Part shown: positions 10,979 to 20,334 of the stretch, one piece after another
Position numbering within the stretch: position 1 is the first letter of the stretch
Layout of the letters: every line of letters begins with the position of its first letter
From: Mesorhizobium sp. CA14
Lineage (GTDB): Bacteria > Pseudomonadota > Alphaproteobacteria > Rhizobiales > Rhizobiaceae
Assembly: GCF_020165195.1 (NCBI RefSeq)
Contig: NZ_JAIUHR010000031.1
Span: 1 to 64,000 of the forward strand
DNA length: 64,000 nucleotides
Direction: 5' to 3'
Notes under the pieces: model-generated
What the model saw: the letters and a program-made list of their open reading frames with translations, nothing else
Databases searched by the model: none
Told to the model about the DNA's origin: nothing
Made by a program: the position numbers and the translations under genes

Positions 10979-11854
10979 ATGTCATTTATGATCCGCGACC
11001 TCGACACGATCCTCATCCGCACCTTCGTCACCACCGCCGACAAAGCCAGCATGACGGCGGCGGCCAATGCGCTTCATCTGACGCAAGGCGCCGTCAGCCA
11101 GCAGGTCAAGCGGCTGGAGGAGGTGCTCGGCCAGAGCCTGTTCGAGCGCGACCGCCGCGGCCTGAGGCTGACGCGCTCCGGCGAACGGCTGCTCGACAAA
11201 GCGCGCCGCCTGCTGCAGCTCAATGACGAGATCCTCACCGAGATCAGGGGAAGGGCGGTTGCCGGGCAGGTGCGGCTCGGCGTGCCTTACGATCTCGTCG
11301 GCACGCTGCTCGCGCCCGTGCTGAAGGCCTATGCGGAAGCCTATCCGCAGGTGGAGATTTCGCTGGTCTGCGCGTCCTCGCCGGAACTCGCGGCGGCCCT
11401 GGCGGCGGGCACTATCGACCTTGCCGTCATCGAGGAGCGCGTCGGCCCCACCGTGGGCGAATGCCTGCTCGTCGATCGGCTGGTCTGGGTCGGCGCCAGA
11501 GGCGGGACCGCGCGCCTGAAGCGGCCGCTGCCGGTTTCGATCGTCGCCGACACCTGCGCCTTCCGGCCGGCGGTGCTGGCCGCGCTTGGCGAGCATGGGC
11601 TCGACTGGCGCACCGTTTTCGAGAACGGCAACATCGATGCCACGACCGCGACGGTGCGCTCGGACCTTGCGGTGACCGCGTGGCTTGCCTCGACGGTGCC
11701 GGCCGATCTCGACATCCTCTCCGATGCCGGTCTTCCGCCGCTGCCGAATTTCTCCGTCAACCTGCATCTGCCGAAACATGCCACCGCGCCAGCCGCAAAG
11801 GCTTTCGCCAGCCATATCCGCGAAGGTCTTTCCCGCTATCGCCAAGCGGCGTGA
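10979..11854 (+). CDS. LysR-family transcriptional regulator
   Basis: About 291 residues. The N-terminal helix-turn-helix, DLDTILIRTFVTTADKASMTAAANALHLTQGAVSQQVKRLEEVLGQ then LFERDRRGLRLT, is a textbook LysR DNA-binding domain. The rest is the periplasmic-binding-like effector domain (VRLGVPYDLVG...). ATGs at 10979 and 10988 are both possible starts. It is divergent from the LysE-type exporter and likely activates it in response to an amino acid. Confidence 0.9.
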   Translation: MSFMIRDLDTILIRTFVTTADKASMTAAANALHLTQGAVSQQVKRLEEVLGQSLFERDRRGLRLTRSGERLLDKARRLLQLNDEILTEIRGRAVAGQVRLGVPYDLVGTLLAPVLKAYAEAYPQVEISLVCASSPELAAALAAGTIDLAVIEERVGPTVGECLLVDRLVWVGARGGTARLKRPLPVSIVADTCAFRPAVLAALGEHGLDWRTVFENGNIDATTATVRSDLAVTAWLASTVPADLDILSDAGLPPLPNFSVNLHLPKHATAPAAKAFASHIREGLSRYRQAA

Positions 11855-11866
11855 TGCGACCGCCGG

Positions 11867-12517
11867 TCAGCGATTGGCTGCCGCCATGGCGACGGCCAAT
11901 TGCGCATCGAAAGCGCGCTTGAAGGCCGGCCGCGCCTCGCCGCGGGCGACATAGGCGGCAACGTTCGGGAATTCGTTCAGCAGTCCCGATCTCTGCAGCC
12001 GGCGCAGCACGCCCACCATGACAAGGTCGCCGGCGCTGAACGCGCCATCGAGCCAGTCGGAATCGCCGAGATGTCGGGAGAGCTCGGCCAGCCGTTTGCT
12101 GATCCGGTCATCGACCAGGGGCAGGCGCTCGTCATGCCACGGCGCATCGCGCTCGAGGATCACGGCGGTTGCGCGCTCGAGGATCGGCGGCTCCACTGTG
12201 CTGTACGCGGCGAACATCCAAGCGACCGCGCGCGCCCGGGCGTTCGCATCGTCGGGCAACAGGCCCGCGTGGCGCACCGCGATGTGGAGGACGATCGCGC
12301 CCGACTCGAACAGGGCGAGATCGCCTTCTTGGTAGGTCGGGATACTGCCGAATGGATTGATCGCAAGATGCGCGCGTTGCTTCATCGCATCGAACGAAAC
12401 GAGGCGAACATCATAGGGCTGGCCGACTTCCTCGAGCGCCCAGCGCACGTGCATGTCGCGCGCGAGCCCCCTGCCGCCATCGGGCGATCGTTCAAAGGCG
12501 GTGATGGTGGGCATCAT
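11867..12517 (-). CDS. Glutathione S-transferase family protein
   Basis: A 216-residue cytosolic GST. The N-terminal thioredoxin-like half contains INPFGSIPTYQEGDLALFESGAIVLHIA, the glutathione-binding segment with the cis-proline and the E-S pair. The helical C-terminal half (SDWLDGAFSAGDLVMVGVLRRL) is typical. It is preceded by AGGAG. Conjugation or reduction of electrophiles is the general role, and no specific substrate can be given. It is convergent with the upstream LysR and followed on the same strand by nothing obviously linked. Confidence 0.88.
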   Translation of the reverse strand: MMPTITAFERSPDGGRGLARDMHVRWALEEVGQPYDVRLVSFDAMKQRAHLAINPFGSIPTYQEGDLALFESGAIVLHIAVRHAGLLPDDANARARAVAWMFAAYSTVEPPILERATAVILERDAPWHDERLPLVDDRISKRLAELSRHLGDSDWLDGAFSAGDLVMVGVLRRLQRSGLLNEFPNVAAYVARGEARPAFKRAFDAQLAVAMAAANR

Positions 12518-12607
12518 CGGCGGCTCCTGACCGTTCAATCGTCGTTGCGAAAAAGGCTTCCTGATCGGATGCCCAGCGGGCCTGGCCCGCTGGGCGACGG
12601 CCTCGTG

Positions 12608-13258
12608 CTACTTCCAGTTCCTGCGCCGCTCGAGCTCGGCTTGCGAAGGCTCCTGCTGGGCAAACGAGCCCGTGCGGATTTCCCCTCCGCGCTCATAGGT
12701 CGCCATGATGACGCCGGTGGTGGAAGCCTGCGATTTGACGAGCTTGAATGCCGCCGGCATCGCGTTGTCGCCGAACAGCCGCTTACCCCTGCCCAGCAGC
12801 AGCGGGAAGGTCATCAGCCGGATCTCGTCGATCAGCCCGTTGGCGAGCAAGGTCTGGATCAGATTGCCCGATCCCTGGATGAGCAGGTCGGGTCCATCTT
12901 CCTGCTTGAGCTCCTTGAGCCTTGCAACGACGTCCGGTCCGAGCGACTGCGTGTTCTGCCAAGTCAGCGTATCCGGCCGGTGCGTCGCCACATATTTGAC
13001 CGCGGGGTTGAAGACAGCCGCGATCGGATCGTTCTGATACGGCCAGTACGCGGCGAAGATATCGTAGGTTCTGCGGCCGAGGAGCAGGTCGAACGGTCTG
13101 GAGAACAGTTCCTCTATGGCCGCGCCTGCCACCTCGTCAAAATAATGGAAGGTCCAGCCGCCGAATTTGAAGCCGCCGACCGGATCCTCTTCCGGCCCGC
13201 CCGGCGCCTGCATGACGCCGTCGAGGCTGACGAACGTGGCGGCGATGATCTTGCGCAT
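12608..13258 (-). CDS. Dihydrofolate reductase family protein (RibD C-terminal type)
   Basis: 216 residues. MRKIIAATFVSLDGVMQAPGG is the standard start of the YwjB/YyaP branch of the RibD_C family, and FDLLLGRRTYDIFAAYWP and GPDLLIQGSGNLIQTLLANGLIDEIRLMTFPLLLGRGKRLF are its conserved core. GGGAGAAG precedes the ATG. These proteins bind NADPH and reduce small pteridine- or pyrimidine-like compounds, but most members, including this one, have no proven substrate. Confidence 0.88.
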   Translation of the reverse strand: MRKIIAATFVSLDGVMQAPGGPEEDPVGGFKFGGWTFHYFDEVAGAAIEELFSRPFDLLLGRRTYDIFAAYWPYQNDPIAAVFNPAVKYVATHRPDTLTWQNTQSLGPDVVARLKELKQEDGPDLLIQGSGNLIQTLLANGLIDEIRLMTFPLLLGRGKRLFGDNAMPAAFKLVKSQASTTGVIMATYERGGEIRTGSFAQQEPSQAELERRRNWK

Positions 13259-13352
13259 CTGTCTTCTCCCTTTCACGATCCGCGCCGTCGCGGCCGGATT
13301 TCGAGCTAAGGACGAACGGCAAGGCTGCTCTCCGACACAGCCCCGCGAATTT

Positions 13353-14195
13353 CTAGCGCGTGTCGTCGACGCGAATGGCGCGTGACGAGAACCAGACCTC
13401 GCCGAAGACGGCGGTGGCGGTGCGGTCGGGCGCCTTGTCTTTCCTCAGCCAGATCGAGCGGGTGCGCGCGGCGCGCTCGCGCGTCGGTATTTTCGCGCCC
13501 GGCTCGGCGGTGGAGGCGCCGACGCAAGGGATGAACCAGGAGCCCATGAAGGGCCGGCAAGCAAAGCCGTTTTCCAGGCGGGTTATGAGGACCGCGAGGC
13601 CGACCGTTTCGGAAGGGCGCCAGGGAAAGACCATGCGGCCGCCGGGTTTCAGCGCTTTCAGCCATGCAGTGGGCGGCGCGACGACGCCGGCATTGACATA
13701 GATGATGTCGGAGGGCGGCAACGGCTTGGCGACAGCATCGCCCTGGATAATTTCGACGTTGGCGTATCGGGAAAGGTTCGCTTTGGCGCGCGCGGCAAGG
13801 TTGGCCTCGATCTCGAAGGCGGTGACGCTGCCGCCCGGCTCGATCAGTCTCGCCAGCAGCGCCGTATAATAGCCGGTGCCGGCGCCGATATGGGTGACGG
13901 CCTCGCCAGGTTTCGGCTCGACCTTGCCGATCCACATGGCATGCAGTGCCGGCTCGCCATTGTTGATGCCCTTGTCGGCATCGAGCACGACGAGCACATT
14001 CTGGTAGATGTAGCCAGGATCGGCGCTCGGCGTCTCGAACCGGCCTTCGCCGGCAAAGACGGTCCATGGTCCCGGACCCAGGAAAGCCTCACGCGGTACC
14101 GAGGCGAACACCTCCTCGATGCGCGGATCGGCCGACCGGGCCTGCGCAGCCATCAGCCTGGCGTAGAATCTGCGGGCTTCGTCCGCTTTGGCCAT
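13353..14195 (-). CDS. Protein-L-isoaspartate O-methyltransferase-like methyltransferase
   Basis: 280 residues. The S-adenosylmethionine-binding loop appears as THIGAGTGYYTALLARL, followed by the acidic strand end VTAFEIEANLAARA and the DIIYVNAGVVAPP segment. An N-terminal VPREAFLGPGPW is typical of PCMT proteins. The protein is longer than the roughly 215 residues of classical Pcm and lacks a clear active-site 'S/T-QP' loop, so the target may not be isoaspartyl protein. It ends 36 bases beyond mntH on the same strand. Confidence 0.8.
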   Translation of the reverse strand: MAKADEARRFYARLMAAQARSADPRIEEVFASVPREAFLGPGPWTVFAGEGRFETPSADPGYIYQNVLVVLDADKGINNGEPALHAMWIGKVEPKPGEAVTHIGAGTGYYTALLARLIEPGGSVTAFEIEANLAARAKANLSRYANVEIIQGDAVAKPLPPSDIIYVNAGVVAPPTAWLKALKPGGRMVFPWRPSETVGLAVLITRLENGFACRPFMGSWFIPCVGASTAEPGAKIPTRERAARTRSIWLRKDKAPDRTATAVFGEVWFSSRAIRVDDTR

Positions 14196-14231
14196 AGCGC
14201 GAAGATAGCGCGTCCGGCTGGAATGTCGCGG

Positions 14232-15590
14232 TCAGCCGGCGAAGGTGTCGTAGAGCAGCTTGACGTTGAGAATGAGGATGATTGCGGCCACCGCCCAGGC
14301 CAGGACCGCGACGGCACGCGGTATGGCGAAACTGCCCATCTTCTTGCGGTCGGACACGAACTGCACCAGCGGGATGACGGCGAAGGGCAGTTGCATCGAC
14401 AGCACCACCTGGCTGAACACAAGCAGCTCGGCCGTGCCCTTCTCGCCATAGAGCGCGGTGATGGCCACCACCGGGACGATGGCGATGCCGCGCGTCAAAA
14501 GGCGCCGCGCCCATTGCGGGATGCGCAGCCGCAAAAAGCCTTCCATCACGATCTGGCCGGCGAGCGTCGCGGTGACAGTCGAGTTCAGGCCGGAGGCAAG
14601 CAGCGCGACCGCGAACAGGATCGAGGCGATGCTCAGGCCCAGCAGCGGCGACAGCAGCTCGAAAGCCTGACCGATCTCGGCAACGTGGTGATGGCCGGTA
14701 TCGTGGAAGGCGACCGCCGCGACGATCAGGATCGACGCGTTGACGAACAGCGCCAGGATCAGCGCGATGGTCGAATCCGTCGTCGCCCATTTGATGGCGT
14801 CGCGCTTGCCGCTGTCGGTGCGCTCATAGGCGCGGGTCTGCACGATCGAGGAGTGCAGATAGAGGTTATGCGGCATCACGGTGGCGCCGATGATGCCGAT
14901 GGCAATGTAGAGCATCGCCGGATTGGTGACGATCTGCGACGACGGCACGAACATCGAATGCAGGATCGTGCCGGCCGGCGGCGCGGCGACGAAGATCTGG
15001 ATGGCAAAGCAGCCGAAGATGATGATCAGCAATGCGATGACAAAGGCTTCGAGGTAGCGGAAGCCCTTGTTCATCAAGAGAAGCACCAGGAAGGCGTCGA
15101 GCGCGGTCAACATGGCGCCGCCGATCAGCGGAATGCCGAACAGAAGCTGCAGCGCGATCGCCGTGCCGATCACCTCGGCGAGGTCGCAGGCGATGATCGC
15201 CAGCTCGCAGGCCATCCAGAGCACCAGATTGACAGGGCGCGGATAGTAGGCGCGGCAGGCCTGGGCGAGGTCGCGGCCGGTGGCGATGCCAAGACGCGCC
15301 GCCAGAGCCTGCAGCAGGATCGCCATCAGGTTGGACAGCATGATGATGAAAAGCAGCGTGTAGCCGAACTGCGCGCCGCCGGCGAGGTCGGTCGCCCAGT
15401 TGCCCGGATCCATATAGCCGACCGAGACCATATAGCCCGGTCCCATGAAGGCAAACAGGCGGCGGAACCAGACGCCGGTCTGTGGCACCGCGATCGAGGA
15501 ATTCACCTCGCGCAGGCTGGGCTGCTCGTCGTCGGGCTTGTCGAATCGCCATGCGGGTCGGGCTACGGTTGCTGCATCGGCATCGGACAT
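14232..15590 (-). CDS. mntH: Nramp-family manganese/divalent metal transporter
   Basis: A 452-residue inner-membrane protein with about 11 hydrophobic segments that imports Mn2+ with protons. The DPGN metal-binding motif is at residues 61-64 (SVGYMDPGNWATD) and the second signature MPHNLYLHSS is in segment 6. It is divergent from the MntR-like regulator gene, and a 21-base palindrome sits at 15647-15667, about 57 bases upstream of its start. It is therefore very likely repressed when manganese is plentiful. Confidence 0.95.
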   Translation of the reverse strand: MSDADAATVARPAWRFDKPDDEQPSLREVNSSIAVPQTGVWFRRLFAFMGPGYMVSVGYMDPGNWATDLAGGAQFGYTLLFIIMLSNLMAILLQALAARLGIATGRDLAQACRAYYPRPVNLVLWMACELAIIACDLAEVIGTAIALQLLFGIPLIGGAMLTALDAFLVLLLMNKGFRYLEAFVIALLIIIFGCFAIQIFVAAPPAGTILHSMFVPSSQIVTNPAMLYIAIGIIGATVMPHNLYLHSSIVQTRAYERTDSGKRDAIKWATTDSTIALILALFVNASILIVAAVAFHDTGHHHVAEIGQAFELLSPLLGLSIASILFAVALLASGLNSTVTATLAGQIVMEGFLRLRIPQWARRLLTRGIAIVPVVAITALYGEKGTAELLVFSQVVLSMQLPFAVIPLVQFVSDRKKMGSFAIPRAVAVLAWAVAAIILILNVKLLYDTFAG

Positions 15591-15646
15591 GGGGTTTCCG
15601 CTGGAATTGTCGAATGTGCCTCTTATCTACGCCATGGCTCAACATT

Positions 15647-15667
15647 ATGCAATATGCTATATTTCAT
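15647..15667. promoter_or_regulatory. Candidate MntR operator for mntH
   Basis: ATGCAATATGCTATATTTCAT is a near-perfect 21-base dyad (arms ATGnAATAT and ATATTnCAT around a 3-base centre). It lies upstream of mntH in the gap shared with mntR. The AT-rich palindrome is consistent with a DtxR/MntR or Mur-type site; which regulator binds is inferred from the neighbour. Confidence 0.65.
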
Positions 15668-15884
15668 TGATCATGCTTTCGTGATACGCCGGAGCAAGCC
15701 TGGACGCGGCGACCGCAAACGCCGGTTGCGCCCGGGCGGGAATGCAAATAAACGCCGGATCATCAGGGGTTCGTGCTATGGATACGATCCCGATTCAGTC
15801 GAAGAGATAGGGGCTTGGTGTCGTCCGAAAACCGCTTCACACTTTTCGGCAACATGCTCTGGGACAGGCCAGGAGGAGCGCATA

Positions 15885-16340
15885 TTGGCGCTTAGGAACA
15901 AACCGGTTCGACGCGAAGAGCCGCTTCCCAATGCCGAAATCCATTCGGAAGGATTCCGGCAGACGCGTGAGGCGCGCCGTAGCGCGCTGGTCGAGGACTA
16001 TGTCGAGCTGATCGCCGACCTGATCGAGGACGGCAACGAGGCGCGGCAGGTGGATATCGCGGCAAGGCTCGGCGTCGCGCAGCCGACGGTGGCAAAGATG
16101 CTGACCAGGCTGTGCGCCGACGGGCTGGTCTCGCGGAAGCCCTATCGCGGCGTGTTCCTGACCGAGTCCGGCCGCAAGGTCGCCGAGGAAAGCCGCATCC
16201 GCCACCAGACTGTGGAGGCCTTCCTGCGCTCGCTGGGCGTCAGCGCCGAGACGGCGCGCATCGACGCGGAGGGCATCGAGCACCATGTCAGCGCCGAAAC
16301 GCTGGAAGCTTTCCGCCGGGCGATGACCTCCGCTCGTTGA
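15885..16340 (+). CDS. mntR: Manganese-responsive regulator of the DtxR/MntR family
   Basis: About 151 residues starting at TTG 15885, eight bases after a perfect AGGAGG at 15871-15876; no in-frame ATG fits as well. The N-terminal winged helix reads ALVEDYVELIADLIEDGNEARQVDIAARLGVAQPTVAKMLTRLCADGLV then PYRGVFLTESGRKVAEESRIRHQ, the MntR fold with the E...H metal-binding helix. The C-terminal part (SAETARIDAEGIEHHVSAETLEAF) carries the rest of the metal site. It is divergent from mntH, so it most likely represses it with Mn2+. Confidence 0.9.
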   Translation: MALRNKPVRREEPLPNAEIHSEGFRQTREARRSALVEDYVELIADLIEDGNEARQVDIAARLGVAQPTVAKMLTRLCADGLVSRKPYRGVFLTESGRKVAEESRIRHQTVEAFLRSLGVSAETARIDAEGIEHHVSAETLEAFRRAMTSAR

Positions 16341-16496
16341 GTTCGGGGTCGATATGAGAATAGCGCTGCAGGGCGCAAAGTGTCGGTACCGACCTGGCGA
16401 AAAATACTGTGACTTGACGTATTCGTTGCGATAATTGTCTGGAGGGGACGGTTGCGGGCCGGTTCCTCCAGGACATTCGCATTGCGAGGATTTGCC

Positions 16497-17414
16497 ATGC
16501 TTTGGAGAGGCCGTCGTCAGAGCGACAACATCGAAGATGACCGCAGCGACAGCGGGTCTGGCGGCGGATTGGGCGATGGCGGCCAGTTCCGCATCCCCAT
16601 AGGCGGACGTACCGGTGGCGGCGGCAGCATCATCCTGGTCATCCTGGTCGTGCTCGCAGGATGGTATTTCGGCTTCGATCCATCGCAGATCCTGGGCGAT
16701 GGCGGCGGCCTGCTGCCGGGTGGCGGCGACCAGATCACCGATAACAGCGGCTCAGACAATGGAAGCGCGCCTGCCAACGACGAGATGAAGCAGTTCGTCG
16801 CAACCGTGCTTGCCGACACTGAGGACACCTGGACCGGCATTTTCAAGTCCCAGGGCCTGACCTATGAAGATCCCAAGCTGGTGCTGTTCAGCGGCCAGGT
16901 CCGCTCGGCCTGCGGCTTCGCCTCGGCGGCGGCCGGGCCGTTCTACTGCCCGGGCGACCGTAAGGTCTATCTCGACATGACCTTCTTCCAGCAGCTCGAC
17001 CAGCAGTTCGGCGCTTCCGGCGAGTTCGCGCGCGCCTATGTGGTGGCGCACGAGGTCGGCCATCACGTGCAGAACCTCACCGGCATCATGAGCAAGTTCA
17101 ACCAGATGCGGCAAGGCATGAGCGAGGTCGACGCCAACCAACTCTCGGTGCGTATCGAGCTTCAGGCCGATTGCTTCGCCGGCGTGTGGGCTCATTACAC
17201 CGGGCAAAAAGGCATCTTGGAACAGGGCGACATCGAAAGCGCGCTGAACGCCGCCAAGCAGATCGGCGACGATACGCTGCAGAAGAGGATGCAGGGTTAT
17301 GTCGTGCCGGAAAGCTTCAACCATGGCACTTCGCAGCAGCGGCAGACCTGGCTGGCACGCGGCTTCAAGAGCGGCAAGCTGTCCGACTGCAACACGATGA
17401 GCGGCCCGATCTGA
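16497..17414 (+). CDS. YpfJ-like neutral zinc metallopeptidase
   Basis: 305 residues. A charged start (MLWRGRRQSDNIEDDR) precedes a Gly/Ser-rich stretch and a single transmembrane segment (GGSIILVILVVLAGWYFGF). The catalytic domain contains HEVGHH, with the HExxH zinc motif at residues 185-189, and RIELQADCFAGVWAHY providing the third ligand region. This matches PF04228 proteins such as E. coli YpfJ. The ATG at 16497 sits behind GCGAGGA. The protein is probably membrane-anchored with the protease outside the cytoplasm; its substrate is unknown. Confidence 0.9.
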   Translation: MLWRGRRQSDNIEDDRSDSGSGGGLGDGGQFRIPIGGRTGGGGSIILVILVVLAGWYFGFDPSQILGDGGGLLPGGGDQITDNSGSDNGSAPANDEMKQFVATVLADTEDTWTGIFKSQGLTYEDPKLVLFSGQVRSACGFASAAAGPFYCPGDRKVYLDMTFFQQLDQQFGASGEFARAYVVAHEVGHHVQNLTGIMSKFNQMRQGMSEVDANQLSVRIELQADCFAGVWAHYTGQKGILEQGDIESALNAAKQIGDDTLQKRMQGYVVPESFNHGTSQQRQTWLARGFKSGKLSDCNTMSGPI

Positions 17415-17572
17415 AGCGGCGCGTCCGCCTCTTTTCCGCTGATGATCCGCGACCGAAGGCACTGGCAAGGGATGTCAGGATAAGGCATTTGCCTTCGTTC
17501 GCGTATTGTTCCCTCCGGCAACGTCGCCTATAAGTTGCCTCCCGCCTCGGGCGGCCTGAGGAGCTTATCGCC

Positions 17573-18844
17573 ATGATCGACCCGAAAACCGCCAAGCGGG
17601 GTCTTGCGCTCGTTTTTACGACGCTGCTGCTCGACATCATCGGCTTCGGCATCATCATGCCGGTGCTGCCGGCCTATCTGGAGGAACTGAGCGGCGTCAG
17701 CGTCAGCCAGGCCGCCATCGAGGGCGGCTGGCTGTTCTTCGTCTATGCGGCCATGCAGTTCGTCTTCGCGCCGATCATCGGCGGCTTGAGCGACCGCTTC
17801 GGGCGTCGGCCGGTCCTGCTTGCCTCGGTGCTGACCTTCTCGATCGACAACCTGATCTGCGCCATCGCCTGGTCCTATCCGATGCTGTTCATCGGCCGCG
17901 TGCTCGCCGGTGTTTCCGGCGCCAGCTATTCGACGACATCCGCCTTCATCGCCGACATCTCGAACGACGAGAACCGGGCGAAGAATTTCGGCCTGCTCGG
18001 CATCGCCTTCGGCGTCGGCTTCGTCATCGGCCCGGTGCTGGGCGGTTTGCTCGGCACGTTCGGGCCGCGCGTACCGTTCTATTTCGCTGCCGCACTTGCC
18101 TTCGTGAATTTCCTGATCGCGATGTTCCTGCTGCCGGAAACGCTGGACGAGAAGCACCGCCGGCCCTTCGAGTGGAAGCGCGCCAATCCGGTCGGCACGC
18201 TCATGCAGATGCGCAATTATCCGGGCATCGGCTGGATCGGGCTGGTCTTTTTCCTGATGACGCTCGGCCACATGATGTATCCGGCGGTCTGGGCGTTCGT
18301 CTCCAACTACCGCTACGGCTGGAACCAGCAGCAGATCGGCTTCTCGCTCGGCGCCTTCGGCTTGTGCGGCGCGATTGTCATGGCGACTGTGCTGCCGCGG
18401 ATCATTCCGAAACTCGGCGAGTGGAGGACGGCGGCGATCGGCCTGACCTTCACCGCGCTCAGCGCCTTCGGCTATGCGTTTTCGACGCAAGGCTGGATGA
18501 TCTACGCGGTGATCGTGGCCGGCTGCCTTGAAGCGCTGGCCGACCCGCCGCTCAGAAGCCTCGCCGCCGCCAAGGTGCCGCCCTCGGCGCAGGGCGAATT
18601 GCAGGGCGCGATGACCTCGATCTTCTCGATCACCTCGATCATCACGCCGCTGCTCTACACGGCGATTTTTTCCTGGTTCACGAGCCCGGCGGCGCCGGTC
18701 GTGTTCGGCGGCGCGCCCTATGTGCTGGGCGCAATTTTCCTGACGCTGGCGGTGATCGTCTTCGTGACGAAGGTGGCCAAGCCCACGCCGAAGGAAGTCG
18801 AGCGCATGCACACGCAGGAAGCGGCGGTGACGGACGCTGCTTAG
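17573..18844 (+). CDS. MFS transporter of the TetA/TCR type
   Basis: A 423-residue, 12-segment exporter. LALVFTTLLLDIIGFGIIMPVLPAYLEEL is the hallmark N terminus of TetA-like 12-TMS proton antiporters. The loop motif GGLSDRFGRRPVLLAS and the central GVGFVIGPVLGGLLG antiporter motif are intact. There is no adjacent TetR repressor, so this is more likely a housekeeping drug or metabolite exporter than a dedicated tetracycline resistance gene. It converges with carA (9-base gap). Confidence 0.9.
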   Translation: MIDPKTAKRGLALVFTTLLLDIIGFGIIMPVLPAYLEELSGVSVSQAAIEGGWLFFVYAAMQFVFAPIIGGLSDRFGRRPVLLASVLTFSIDNLICAIAWSYPMLFIGRVLAGVSGASYSTTSAFIADISNDENRAKNFGLLGIAFGVGFVIGPVLGGLLGTFGPRVPFYFAAALAFVNFLIAMFLLPETLDEKHRRPFEWKRANPVGTLMQMRNYPGIGWIGLVFFLMTLGHMMYPAVWAFVSNYRYGWNQQQIGFSLGAFGLCGAIVMATVLPRIIPKLGEWRTAAIGLTFTALSAFGYAFSTQGWMIYAVIVAGCLEALADPPLRSLAAAKVPPSAQGELQGAMTSIFSITSIITPLLYTAIFSWFTSPAAPVVFGGAPYVLGAIFLTLAVIVFVTKVAKPTPKEVERMHTQEAAVTDAA

Positions 18845-18853
18845 GCTGGTGGT

Positions 18854-20062
18854 TTAGGCTAGGCGTTCGGCCAGCGCTTCCTCGCCGCGCCGCTCGCGGA
18901 TCAGGTTGACGAAGCGGCGGAACAGGTAATGCGAATCCTGGGGGCCGGGCGAGGCCTCGGGATGGTGCTGAACCGAGAACACAGGCCGGCCGGTCAGCGC
19001 GATGCCGCAGTTCGAGCCGTCGAAGAGCGACACATGGGTTTCCTCGACGCCTTCGGGCAGCGAGTCCGCGTCGACGGCGAAACCGTGGTTCATCGAGACG
19101 ATCTCGACCTTGCCGGTGGTGTGGTCCTTGACCGGATGGTTGGCGCCGTGATGGCCCTGGTGCATCTTCTCGGTCCTGCCGCCGAGCGCCAGAGCCAGCA
19201 TCTGATGGCCGAGGCAGATGCCGAACACAGGGATGTCGGTCTTCAGGAGGTTCTGGATCACCGGCACGGCATATTCGCCGGTCGCTTCCGGGTCGCCGGG
19301 GCCGTTCGACAGGAAGATGCCGTCCGGCTGCATGGCGAGGATTTCCTCCGCACCCGTCTTGGCCGGCACGACGGTGACCTTGGCGCCGAGCCCCGACAGC
19401 AGGCGCAGGATGTTGCGCTTGACGCCATAGTCGACGGCCACGACATGCATGGACGGCGCGTCCTGCTCGCCATAGCCTTCGTTCCAGATCCAGGGCGTCT
19501 CGCGCCAGACCGAAGACTGGCCCGACGTGACCTCCTTGGCGAGATCGAGGCCGATCAGGCCCGACCAGGCAGCCGCCTGCCGCTTCAAATCCTCGATGTC
19601 GAAGACGCCGTCAGGCGCATGTGCGATGACGGCATTGGGCATGCCCTTCTCGCGGATCAGCACGGTCAGCGCGCGGGTGTCGATGCCGGACAGCGCGACA
19701 ATGCCGCGCCGCTTCAGCCACTGGTCGAGATGGCCGGCGGCGCGATAGTTGGACGGGTCGGTGACATTGGCCTTGAAGATCGCGCCGACAGCGCCGGCGC
19801 GGGCCGCCGGATGCAAGTCCTCGATGTCCTCGTCATTGGTGCCGACATTGCCGATATGCGGGAAGGTGAAGGTGACGATCTGGCCGGCATAGGACGGATC
19901 GGTGAGGATTTCCTCATAGCCGGTCAGAGCGGTGTTGAAGCACACTTCCGCAACGGCCGACCCGGTGGCGCCGAGACCGCGGCCTTCGATCACTGTGCCG
20001 TCGGCAAGCACCAGAAGGGCGGTCGGCTTTTCGGTGGCCCAGGGGGCGGTGGTCGTGGCCAT
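18854..20062 (-). CDS. carA: Carbamoyl-phosphate synthase small (glutaminase) subunit
   Basis: A 402-residue glutamine amidotransferase that supplies ammonia to CarB. The N-terminal CPSase domain begins ALLVLADGTVIEGRGLGATG. The class I GATase domain has the nucleophile Cys in PVFGICLGHQML and the partner His in FSVQHHPEASPG. The start at 20062 (MATTTAPWATEK) follows AGGAG; the longer in-frame extension lacks family similarity. It is divergent from the yqeY-like gene, so the two share a 272-base promoter region. Confidence 0.98.
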   Translation of the reverse strand: MATTTAPWATEKPTALLVLADGTVIEGRGLGATGSAVAEVCFNTALTGYEEILTDPSYAGQIVTFTFPHIGNVGTNDEDIEDLHPAARAGAVGAIFKANVTDPSNYRAAGHLDQWLKRRGIVALSGIDTRALTVLIREKGMPNAVIAHAPDGVFDIEDLKRQAAAWSGLIGLDLAKEVTSGQSSVWRETPWIWNEGYGEQDAPSMHVVAVDYGVKRNILRLLSGLGAKVTVVPAKTGAEEILAMQPDGIFLSNGPGDPEATGEYAVPVIQNLLKTDIPVFGICLGHQMLALALGGRTEKMHQGHHGANHPVKDHTTGKVEIVSMNHGFAVDADSLPEGVEETHVSLFDGSNCGIALTGRPVFSVQHHPEASPGPQDSHYLFRRFVNLIRERRGEEALAERLA

Positions 20063-20334
20063 GGCGGCACTCCTAGAGGCTGTTTCCGGAATTGTCCCGT
20101 AAGCGGGACGATCCGCGCAACAAACGGCGCGCGGCAGCGAATTCGCGAGCCTGCGCGCAACCAAAGTTTCAGTTCATGCGAGGCTCAGTACATAGGGGAA
20201 GGCGCGGGAGCGGTCAATGTGGCGCCCCCGAACCACGGCCGATTTGCTTTCGTCCAGCAATATCAGCAGCTTGGCGGGATTTGCGTTGGCCGTTCGGCAA
20301 AGCTATTGTCCGCCGCATTCGAAGGAGAAGCACG

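Noticed and set aside
13890..15884. Long upstream extension of the mntR frame across the pcm and mntH genes
   Set aside because: Antisense shadow; the MntR fold begins only after the AGGAGG-preceded TTG at 15885.
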